NCBI RefSeq assembly: GCF_025823185.1
Contig: NZ_JACKVK010000011.1
Coordinates: 372,615 to 436,614 of the forward strand
Source: Mycobacterium yunnanensis
GTDB lineage: Bacteria > Actinomycetota > Actinomycetes > Mycobacteriales > Mycobacteriaceae
Length of the DNA: 64,000 bases
Reading direction: 5' to 3'
Shown here: positions 57,785 to 64,000 of the stretch, piece after piece
Position numbering within the stretch: the first letter of the stretch is position 1
Layout of the letters: each line of letters begins with the position of its first letter
The notes under the pieces: generated by a model
The model's database searches: none
Told to the model about the DNA's origin: nothing
What the model saw: only the letters and a program-made list of their open reading frames with translations
Translations under genes and position numbers: made by a program

Positions 57785-58933
57785 CTACAGACCCAGCGAC
57801 TTGGCGATGATGACCTTCATGACCTCGCTGGTACCCGCGTAGATCCGAGTCACTCGAGCATCGGTGTACAGCCGCGCGATCGGATATTCCATCATGTAGC
57901 CGTAGCCGCCGAACAGCTGCAGACAGCGGTCGACGACGCGCTGCTGCATCTCGGTGCAGAACAACTTGACCCTGGCCGCGTCGGCTGCGGACAGCTCGCC
58001 CTCGACGTGCAATTGGACCGCACGGTCGAGCATCGCCTGGCCCGCCTCGACCTCCGTGGAGCACGCCGCAAGCTCGAACTTGGTGTTCTGAAAGGACGCC
58101 ACCGGTGAACCAAAGGCCTTGCGTTGCTTCGTGTAGTCGATTGCCGCGGCGATGGCCGACCGCGCCTGAGCGACCGACCCGACCGCCACCGTGAGCCGCT
58201 CCTGCGGAAGGTTGTGGCCGAGATAACCGAAGGCCTCGCCAACCTCGCCGAGCACGTTGGCCGCGGGGACCCGTACGTCGACGAACGACAACTCCGCGGT
58301 GTCCTGGACCTTGCACCCCATCTTCTCCAGCTCGCGCCCCCGGGTGAACCCAGGCATGCCGTCTTCGACGACGAGCAGCGTCAGACCCTTGCGGCGGTCG
58401 TCCGGATCGGTGGAGGTGCGTGCCACCACGACCACCAGGTCGGCTTGCATGCCGCCGGTGATGAACGTCTTGGCACCGTTGAGGACGTAGTCGCTGCCGT
58501 CGGCAACCGCGGTACTTCGCATGCCCGCCAGATCCGAGCCGGTGCCCGGCTCGGTCATCGCCACGGCGGACAGCAGTGTGCCCGACGCCAGACCGGGGAA
58601 CCACCGCGTGCGCTGTTCGGCATTCGCATAGTGCAAGAAGTACGGAAGAATCACCTCGAGTTGCGTGCGCACCGTGGACAGCGTCACCAGGGCGCGCGCC
58701 GCCTCTTCCTGCAGAATCACGTCGTAGCGGTAGTCGGGCATGCCGCCGCCGCCGAATTCCTCCGGAATCGCCATGCCCAGCAGACCCAGCTCACCCATCT
58801 TCTCGAACACCTCGCGCGGAAGGCGACCGCCCTTCTCCCAGTTGGGGTAGTGCGGTACGACGTCCTTCTCGACGAATTCGCGAGCCAGCGCGCGGAACGC
58901 CTCGTGGTCGTCGTCGAACAGGTCACGGCGCAC
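57785..58933 (-). CDS. acyl-CoA dehydrogenase
   Basis: A 382-residue acyl-CoA dehydrogenase: 'AVAMTEPGTGSDLAGMRSTA', 'NGAKTFITGGMQADLVVVVART', 'RKAFGSPVASFQNTKFELA', 'LQLFGGYGYMMEYPIARLYTDARVTRIYAGTSEVMKVIIAKSLGL'. All regions for FAD binding and acyl-CoA oxidation appear intact, and the end 'YAGTSE' is of the type common in mycobacterial FadE proteins. GTG 58933 with GGGAG six bases upstream is used; it overlaps the enoyl-CoA hydratase gene by 11 bases. It is the last gene of the five-gene operon 62935-57785. Confidence 0.92.
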   Translation of the reverse strand: MRRDLFDDDHEAFRALAREFVEKDVVPHYPNWEKGGRLPREVFEKMGELGLLGMAIPEEFGGGGMPDYRYDVILQEEAARALVTLSTVRTQLEVILPYFLHYANAEQRTRWFPGLASGTLLSAVAMTEPGTGSDLAGMRSTAVADGSDYVLNGAKTFITGGMQADLVVVVARTSTDPDDRRKGLTLLVVEDGMPGFTRGRELEKMGCKVQDTAELSFVDVRVPAANVLGEVGEAFGYLGHNLPQERLTVAVGSVAQARSAIAAAIDYTKQRKAFGSPVASFQNTKFELAACSTEVEAGQAMLDRAVQLHVEGELSAADAARVKLFCTEMQQRVVDRCLQLFGGYGYMMEYPIARLYTDARVTRIYAGTSEVMKVIIAKSLGL

Positions 58934-59768
58934 TAGAGCTCCCTTCGGTGGGGTCGGACGCTGAGCCCGACGGCGACGGTCGGGGCGGAACCGCCCACGT
59001 ACCAAGGAAATTCGGTTCTCGCTTTGCGGCGAATGCGGCGTACGCCTCGGCGGCGTCCGTCGTGGCGAAGTTTCCCGGCTGCGCGCGGGCTTCGTTCGCG
59101 AGTGCCTGCTGCAGCGTGCTGCTGGCTCCGTCGTCGACCAACGCCTTGCTCTGCGCCAGCGCGAACGGCGGCCCGGCCGCCAGTCGACCCGTCAAATCGT
59201 CGACGAAGGTGTCGATCTCGTCGGCCGGGCGCACCCAGGTCACCAGACCGAGTGCCCGAGCCTCGTCGGCATCGATCATGTCCCCCAGCAGGATCAAGCG
59301 CTTGGCCTGCTGCAGTCCGACGAGCTTGGGCAGCAGCCACGACCCTCCGAGATCCACCGACAGTCCGCGCTTTGCGAAGATCTGACTGAACCGCGATTCC
59401 GGAGTGGCCACCACCAGATCGCAACCGAGCGCAAGATTCCAGCCAGCACCCACCGCGACCCCGGCGACCTTGGCGACCGTCGGGACGGACAGCTCGTGCA
59501 GGGCGAGCGCCACGTCGCCGAGCCGTTGCAGTTTGTACCGGGGGTGCACGTCATCCCCGGCGGCGATGTCGGCGCCCGAGCAGAAGGCTCCGCCCGCACC
59601 CGTGATCACCAGCACGCGAACGGTGGGGTCGCGGGCGGTGGCGCGCAACGCATCGGCGAGCTCGCACCACGAGCGGGCGTCGAGGGCGTTCTTGCGGTGC
59701 GGACGGTTCAGGGTGAGGGTGCGCACGCCGCCGGCGTCGTCGACGAGCAGGACTGGCTCGTCGGTCAT
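58923..59768 (-). CDS. enoyl-CoA hydratase/isomerase family protein
   Basis: A 281-residue crotonase: 'TLNRPHRKNALDARSW', oxyanion-hole segments 'GAFCSGADIAAGDD' and 'GVAVGAGWNLALGCD', then 'SRFSQIFAKRGLSVDLGGSWLLPKLVG'. The hydratase glutamates are replaced (GAGWN instead of GGGCE), and the 'RGLSVDLGGSWLL' segment carries the aspartate of PaaG/BadI-type isomerases and ring hydrolases. So it may be an isomerase or hydrolase rather than a hydratase. ATG 59768 overlaps the CoA-transferase stop (ATGA). A Ser/Pro-rich C-terminal tail is unusual. Confidence 0.9.
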   Translation of the reverse strand: MTDEPVLLVDDAGGVRTLTLNRPHRKNALDARSWCELADALRATARDPTVRVLVITGAGGAFCSGADIAAGDDVHPRYKLQRLGDVALALHELSVPTVAKVAGVAVGAGWNLALGCDLVVATPESRFSQIFAKRGLSVDLGGSWLLPKLVGLQQAKRLILLGDMIDADEARALGLVTWVRPADEIDTFVDDLTGRLAAGPPFALAQSKALVDDGASSTLQQALANEARAQPGNFATTDAAEAYAAFAAKREPNFLGTWAVPPRPSPSGSASDPTEGSSSAP

Positions 59769-60982
59769 GGGTATGCCGGGCCGATCGCGCCCTCGTCTCG
59801 CAGCGCGGCGATCTCGTCACTCGTGAGACCCAACTCGGCGAGGATGAGATCGGTGTGTTCCCCAAGTCCCGGCACGGCGCGCATTGGTGCCTCGTACCCG
59901 TCGATCACGGGCGGTGGCAGCAGCGCGGGGATGCTGCCCTTGGGCGAGCCAATGCGGCGCCAGCGATCCCGCGCCCGCAGCTGCGGGTGTGCCACCACCT
60001 CGCTCGGCAGGTTGAATCGGGAGTTGCCGATGCCTGCGTCGTCCGCGATCTTCTGCACGTCCGCGAGATCACGCGTGGCACACCATGTTCCGATGGCCTC
60101 ATCGAGGAGGTCACGATGAGCACACCGGTCGGCGTTCGTGCCGAACCGAGGGTCGTCGGCCAGGTCGGGTCGTTCGATGACGTCCCTGGCCAGGCGTTGC
60201 CATTCACGATCGTTGGTGGTGCCGAGTACGACGGTGTGACCGTCGGCGGTGCGGAACGAGCCGTACGGCGCGACGGCCGGTGCCCCGACTCCCAGCGGTA
60301 CCTGGTCCACGCCGGTGTGCTGGGTGTAGGTGAGCTGGTAGCCCATGATGTCGGTCATCACGTCGAACAGGCTCAGCTCCACCGCCGGCGCGGGAACGTC
60401 GGTTCGTCCTCCGCGGGCGACGAGAAGGGCCATGATCGACAGGGCCGCGTAGAGGCCGGTGGTGAAGTCGGCCATCGCCGGCCCAGGCTTGGCAGGCAGG
60501 CCCGGGTGACCCGTGACCGCGCAGGAGCCCGATTCCGCCTGCACGAGAAGGTCATACGCGCGCTTGTGCGAGATGGGGCCGCCCGGTCCGTAGCCGTCGA
60601 TCTCCACGGGAACGACATTCGGGTGACGGGCGGTGAGATCTGCGCGCCCCAGTCCAAGTCGGGCCGTCGCACCGGGCGCGAGATTGGACACGAAGGCGTC
60701 AGCCCCGTCGAGAAGTCGATGTAGAACGTCGATCCCGTTCGCCGACTTCAGGTTCAGCGTGATCGACTCCTTGCCGCGATTGCACCAGACGAAGTGCGCG
60801 CCTAGTCCGCCGGGTCCGTTGACGACGTCGTCGTAGGCGCGGGCGAAGTCTCCCACGACCGGGTTCTCGACCTTGATCACGCGAGCGCCAAAGTCTGCGA
60901 GCACTCGGCTGCAGATGGGCGCGGCCACGGCCTGCTCCAAGGCCACGATCGTGATGCCCGCGAGGGGCCCCGGGTTGGTCAT
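59765..60982 (-). CDS. CoA-transferase family III (CaiB/BaiF)
   Basis: A 405-residue class III CoA-transferase: 'LAGITIVALEQAVAAPICSRVLADFGARVIKVENPVVGDFAR', 'CNRGKESITLNLKS', catalytic aspartate in 'PGPAMADFTTGLYAAL' (about residue 172), and 'DGHTVVLGTTNDREWQRLARDV'. It activates an acid by CoA transfer. It lies 10 bases after the SDR gene stop and overlaps the next gene, in a beta-oxidation-type operon. It is a different subgroup from the CoA-transferase at 32824. Confidence 0.93.
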   Translation of the reverse strand: MTNPGPLAGITIVALEQAVAAPICSRVLADFGARVIKVENPVVGDFARAYDDVVNGPGGLGAHFVWCNRGKESITLNLKSANGIDVLHRLLDGADAFVSNLAPGATARLGLGRADLTARHPNVVPVEIDGYGPGGPISHKRAYDLLVQAESGSCAVTGHPGLPAKPGPAMADFTTGLYAALSIMALLVARGGRTDVPAPAVELSLFDVMTDIMGYQLTYTQHTGVDQVPLGVGAPAVAPYGSFRTADGHTVVLGTTNDREWQRLARDVIERPDLADDPRFGTNADRCAHRDLLDEAIGTWCATRDLADVQKIADDAGIGNSRFNLPSEVVAHPQLRARDRWRRIGSPKGSIPALLPPPVIDGYEAPMRAVPGLGEHTDLILAELGLTSDEIAALRDEGAIGPAYP

Positions 60983-60992
60983 GATGCCCCCG

Positions 60993-61757
60993 TCACATCA
61001 CCATGCCGCCGTCGACGGGCAGCACCTGGCCCGTGACGTAGGACGCCGCGTCGGAGGCCAGGAAGACGAAGGCACCGGCGATCTCGTCGGGTTCGGCCCA
61101 ACGCTGCAACGGGATTCGACGCATCATGGTCGCCGAGAACTTCTCGTTGGTGCGGATGGTCTCGGTCATCGGCGTGGCCGCCAACGGCGCCAGTGCGTTG
61201 ACGAGGATGTTCTGGCGGGCCAGTTCACGGGCCAGCGACTTGGTGAACCCGATGAGGCCGGCCTTGGCCATCGAATAGTTGACCTGTCCGAGCGTGCCGG
61301 TGATGCCGGCCGCCGAGGTGACGTTGACGACGCGCCCGGTACCGTCGGTCGCCAGGAACGGCAGCGCCGCCTGGGTGACCCGGAACGCGCCCATCACGTG
61401 AACGTCGACGAGACGGCTGGCGTTGTCCTCGGTGATGTCGGCGAACATCGCCGGTGCGGTGACGCCCGCGTTGTTGACCACCACGTGGAGTACGCCCCCG
61501 GTCATCGCCGCCGCCTTCTCAGCCGCGGCATCGGCGGAGCCTCGGTCGGCGACGTCGAGTCCTGCGCTCTCGGCGACGCCGCCCCCCTCGACGATTCCGC
61601 CGGCGACGGCGGCTGCAGCGTCCTCGTCGAGGTCGGTCACCAGAACCGACGCGCCGGCTGTGGCGAGCGCTCGCGCGACCGCGGAACCGATGCCGCCGGC
61701 AGCGCCCGTCACCAACGCCGAACGGCCGGTGAGGTCGAACAGCGGATTCACGGCCAT
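60993..61757 (-). CDS. short-chain dehydrogenase (FabG-like)
   Basis: A 254-residue SDR: 'ALVTGAAGGIGSAVARALATAGASVLVTDLDED', 'NNAGVTAPAMFADI', 'NVTSAAGITGTLGQVNYSMAKAGLIGFTKSLA' and 'LASDAASYVTGQVLPVDGGMVM'. It likely oxidises a 3-hydroxyacyl-CoA. ATG 61757 overlaps the stop of the upstream acyl-CoA dehydrogenase (TGATG); the longer frame to 62003 is not used. It fits the beta-oxidation order: dehydrogenase, SDR, CoA-transferase, crotonase, dehydrogenase. Confidence 0.92.
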   Translation of the reverse strand: MAVNPLFDLTGRSALVTGAAGGIGSAVARALATAGASVLVTDLDEDAAAAVAGGIVEGGGVAESAGLDVADRGSADAAAEKAAAMTGGVLHVVVNNAGVTAPAMFADITEDNASRLVDVHVMGAFRVTQAALPFLATDGTGRVVNVTSAAGITGTLGQVNYSMAKAGLIGFTKSLARELARQNILVNALAPLAATPMTETIRTNEKFSATMMRRIPLQRWAEPDEIAGAFVFLASDAASYVTGQVLPVDGGMVM

Positions 61758-62935
61758 CAGTAACTCCTTGGCAGGCCAAGCACCTTGGAGGCCAGGAAGT
61801 TGAGGATCATCTCCTGGCTCACCGGGGCGATCTTCATCAACCGAGACTCGCGAAAGAATCGTGAGATGTGGTATTCCTCCGAGTAACCCATGCCTCCGTG
61901 TGTCTGTAGGGCCCGGTCCGCGGCGTCGAAGCCGGCGTCTGCGCAGAGGTACTTGGCCATGTTGGCCTCCCGCCCGCAGGACTGTCCGTTGTCGTAGAGC
62001 CACGTCGCCTTGCGTAGGACCAGTTCCGCGGCGTCCAGGCGCGCCAACGAATCGGCAAGCGGAAACTGGATGCCCTGGTTCATGCCGATGGGGCGATCGA
62101 AGACCACCCGGTCGTTGGCGTACTTGACCGCGCGATCCAGCGCGGCACGCCCGATGCCCAGCGCCTCGGCCGCGATCAACATCCGCTCGGGGTTGAGGCC
62201 GTGCAGGATGTACTCGAACCCCCGCCCCTCCTCGCCAATTCGATCCTCGAGCGGGATGCGGAGGTCGTCGATGAACAACTCGTTGCTGCTGACCGCGTTG
62301 CGCCCCATCTTCTTGATGGGCCGCACGTCGACGTGGTTGCGATCGAGGTCGGTCAGGAACAGCGACAGCCCGTCGGTCTTCTTCGTGACGTCGTCATACG
62401 GCGTGGTCCTCGTCAGCAGCAGGATCTTCTCGGACTCCATGGCCTTGGAGATCCACACCTTGCGTCCGTTGACGACGTAGGAGTCGCCGTCGCGCTTGGC
62501 GAAGGTGGTGATGCGCGACGTGTCGAGGCCGGCACCCGGTTCGGTGACACCGAAGCACACGTGCAGGTCGCCGTCGACGATTCTGGGCAGGGTCGCGGCC
62601 TTCATGTCATCGGAGCCGAAGACCACGACGGGCTGCATGCCGAAGATGGACATGTGGATCGCGCTGGCAGCGTTCATCCCGCCACCGGAACGAGCCACCT
62701 CCTCGGCGAGGATCGTCGCCTCGGTGATGCCGAGACCGTGCCCGCCGTACTGCTCGGGAATGGTCATCCCGAGCCATCCGCCGGAGGCGACGGCCTCGTA
62801 GAACTCCTGGGGAAATTCGTGACCCTGGTCCTTGTTCATCCAGTACTGGTCGTCGAAACGCGCGGCCAGTTCCGCCACGGACTTGCGGATCAGTTCTTGA
62901 TCTTCGGTAAGTGCGAAGTTCATCCCACCGGTCAC
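61757..62935 (-). CDS. acyl-CoA dehydrogenase
   Basis: A 392-residue acyl-CoA dehydrogenase: 'FGVTEPGAGLDTSRITTFA', 'NGRKVWISKAMESEKILLLTRTT', 'RVVFDRPIGMNQGIQFPLADS', 'LQTHGGMGYSEEYHISRFFRESRLMKIAPVSQEMILNFLASKVLGLPRSY'. The C-terminal 'IAPVSQEM' form is common in long-chain/steroid FadEs. GTG 62935 is used; ATG 62923 is an alternative. It is the first gene of the five-gene operon; the upstream spacer contains a perfect palindrome at 63215 and a GAGAAT half-site near 63079. Confidence 0.92.
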   Translation of the reverse strand: MTGGMNFALTEDQELIRKSVAELAARFDDQYWMNKDQGHEFPQEFYEAVASGGWLGMTIPEQYGGHGLGITEATILAEEVARSGGGMNAASAIHMSIFGMQPVVVFGSDDMKAATLPRIVDGDLHVCFGVTEPGAGLDTSRITTFAKRDGDSYVVNGRKVWISKAMESEKILLLTRTTPYDDVTKKTDGLSLFLTDLDRNHVDVRPIKKMGRNAVSSNELFIDDLRIPLEDRIGEEGRGFEYILHGLNPERMLIAAEALGIGRAALDRAVKYANDRVVFDRPIGMNQGIQFPLADSLARLDAAELVLRKATWLYDNGQSCGREANMAKYLCADAGFDAADRALQTHGGMGYSEEYHISRFFRESRLMKIAPVSQEMILNFLASKVLGLPRSY

Positions 62936-63269
62936 TACAACTCTCCTCGTCGAAGATGCTCGCGTTCGTCGTCCATCGCCAGTTCCACCCGGCGCTCGTC
63001 GGTTGCCGACCGGACGGCCCGCGCCGAAGATCGCCGATCGCGCGGACCCGATGCACGAAAACTATCCTCTCGTCATCGGAGAATCAACTAACCTCAGCTG
63101 CGATATGCGGCGGCGCCTGCAGTTTTCGCCCACCGATCGATCGGCCCGCGGCCCGGGATGAATCCCCCGCCGTTGACGTTCTTGACGAGACATGGAAATG
63201 TATTACTCAAATATGAGAATGCTATTCTCGTGCGTGGCGAGAGACCGCCGTTCGTCGAAGGGAGACGCC
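62936..63269. other. divergent intergenic region with operator
   Basis: A 334-base spacer between the acyl-CoA dehydrogenase operon and the plus-strand CMD-like gene. No supported gene. It holds the perfect GAGAAT palindrome at 63215-63229 and a half-site at 63079-63084 (with CCTCTC seven bases before it), so each operon may have its own site. Confidence 0.6.
63215..63229. promoter_or_regulatory. perfect GAGAAT-N3-ATTCTC operator
   Basis: GAGAAT-GCT-ATTCTC is perfectly symmetric and lies 41 bases upstream of the GTG start at 63270. It also lies in the divergent spacer with the acyl-CoA dehydrogenase operon. Confidence 0.7.
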
Positions 63270-63797
63270 GTGCGCATACCACCGCTGCCGGCAGCGGAGT
63301 GGGACGACGCCGTACTGGGCGCGCTGCGGATGATGCCCGAGGAGCGCCGAAATCCGACGGCTGCGGGCAATGCGATCGGCACCCTGGTCAACCATCCCGA
63401 CCTCACCCGCCCCTTCCTGAACTTCAGCTTCTACCTGCTGATGCGCTCCTCGCTGGACGCACGCATCCGGGAGATGGCGATCCTGCGCGTCGCGCATCGC
63501 ACGTCGTGCGCCTACGAGTGGGACGAGCACGTGGAGATCGGCACCGACGCGGGCTTGACCGCCGACGACATCGCCGCGGTCCAGCAGGTCGACGCCGCCC
63601 ACGGATTCGACCGCACCGTCTTCGCGGCCGCCGACGAACTGGTCGACGACGCACGCATCTCCGACGGCACGTGGGCTGCGCTGTCCGAACGCCTCGACAA
63701 ACACCAACTCATGGACTTCGTGTTCACCGTGGGTGGTTACCACATGCTGGCCATGGCCCTGAACACATTCGGCGTAGAACCCAAGAAGGAGAACTGA
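63270..63797 (+). CDS. carboxymuconolactone decarboxylase (AhpD-like) family protein
   Basis: A 175-residue protein with the CMD fold ('PTAAGNAIGTLVNHPDLTRPFLNFSFYLL', 'LDARIREMAILRVAHRTSCAYEWDEHVEIG'). The 'R-E-x3-LRVA-x-R-x2-CAYEW-x-EH' pattern is diagnostic. AhpD needs two cysteines (CxxC) for peroxidase-linked activity, but only one is present here, so it is a decarboxylase/hydrolase-like member. GTG 63270 with GAAGGGAG upstream is used; the frame open to 63192 runs through the operator. It precedes the ring-hydroxylating oxygenase by 4 bases. Confidence 0.9.
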   Translation: MRIPPLPAAEWDDAVLGALRMMPEERRNPTAAGNAIGTLVNHPDLTRPFLNFSFYLLMRSSLDARIREMAILRVAHRTSCAYEWDEHVEIGTDAGLTADDIAAVQQVDAAHGFDRTVFAAADELVDDARISDGTWAALSERLDKHQLMDFVFTVGGYHMLAMALNTFGVEPKKEN

Positions 63798-63801
63798 TCG
63801 C

Positions 63802-64000
63802 GTGGCATTCTTCCCCAAACCCGCGGCGGGTAGCTGGACCGAGAATTGGCCCGAATTGGGCACCGCACCGGTCGACTACACCGACTCGATCGACCCGGAG
63901 CACTGGAAGCTCGAGCAGCAGGCCATCTTTCGAAAGACGTGGCTGCATCTCGGTCGCGTCGAATTGCTCCCCAAGACCGGCAGCTACTTCACCCGTGAGA
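63802..64000 (+). CDS. aromatic ring-hydroxylating (Rieske) oxygenase alpha subunit, N-terminal fragment
   Basis: From GTG 63802 the frame is open to the window edge (about 66 residues: 'MAFFPKPAAGSWTENWPELG' then 'DPEHWKLEQQAIFRKTWLHLGRVELLPKTGSYFTRE'). 'E-x-x-IFRKTWL-x-LGRV-x-x-LP-x-x-GSYFTRE' is the start of the Rieske oxygenase large subunit, just before the C-x-H motif, which lies outside the window. It would catalyse hydroxylation or dealkylation of a ring. AAGGAGA is ten bases upstream. It is co-directional and likely co-transcribed with the CMD gene. Confidence 0.82.
   Translation, partial: MAFFPKPAAGSWTENWPELGTAPVDYTDSIDPEHWKLEQQAIFRKTWLHLGRVELLPKTGSYFTRE

Noticed and set aside
1..64000. 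Insertion sequences, prophage, CRISPR arrays, tRNA or rRNA genes
   Set aside because: No transposase or integrase-like protein, no terminal inverted repeats, no regularly spaced repeats and no tRNA- or rRNA-like sequence was seen; the only tandem repeat is the coding hexanucleotide at 39917.

Overview
The window is high-GC actinobacterial DNA, almost certainly from a mycobacterium (Mycobacterium or Mycolicibacterium). The evidence is a complete yrbE/mce operon with its Mce-associated membrane proteins, a mycofactocin-type short-chain dehydrogenase, a Crp regulator close to the mycobacterial Crp type, an F420-type luciferase-like oxidoreductase, and frequent GTG/TTG starts with ATGA or GTGA stop/start overlaps. 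I found no rRNA, tRNA, CRISPR array, phage or insertion sequence. The window begins inside an acyl-CoA dehydrogenase gene and ends inside a ring-hydroxylating oxygenase gene.

Layout. 1-8.4 kb: acyl-CoA dehydrogenase fragment, two amidohydrolases, two Mce-associated membrane proteins, two acyl-CoA ligases, one enoyl-CoA hydratase. 8.4-15.1 kb: a molybdopterin oxidoreductase divergent from an operon encoding a luciferase-like/sulfotransferase fusion, a TIM-barrel protein and a DUF1214-like protein. 15.2-19.9 kb: an operon of two related membrane proteins plus heme-copper oxidase subunit III- and IV-like proteins, two TetR regulators and an MmpS-like exported protein. 20-23 kb: a P450 and three small exported proteins. 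23-32.5 kb: the mce operon (yrbE-A, yrbE-B, mceA to mceF, minus strand). 32.8-41.6 kb: CoA-transferase and aldehyde dehydrogenase, divergent from two SDRs, a ferredoxin, a P450, a Crp regulator, an Abi-alpha-like protein and a DUF445 protein. 41.6-53.8 kb: a paired acyl-CoA dehydrogenase operon, two amidohydrolases, a Rieske protein, hydrolases, a NuoF-like flavoprotein with its own ferredoxin, a DUF35-thiolase fusion and two beta-hydroxyacid dehydrogenases. 53.8-64 kb: a P450-ferredoxin operon divergent from an emopamil-binding-protein-like membrane protein, a third TetR, a five-gene beta-oxidation-type operon, a carboxymuconolactone-decarboxylase-like protein and the start of a Rieske oxygenase.

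How it may work together. The content reads as a catabolic island for a hydrophobic, probably cyclic or isoprenoid/steroid-like substrate: uptake by Mce, oxidation by P450s and Rieske proteins, CoA activation, and beta-oxidation with aldolytic or hydrolytic ring or side-chain cleavage. The substrate is inference. The strongest unexplained signal is a palindrome, GAGAAT-N3-ATTCTC, present as four perfect copies (about 6017, 43867, 55604, 63215) and several near-copies. Nearly all copies lie just upstream of the catabolic operons, which suggests one repressor controls most of the island. No regulator in the window can be assigned to it with confidence.
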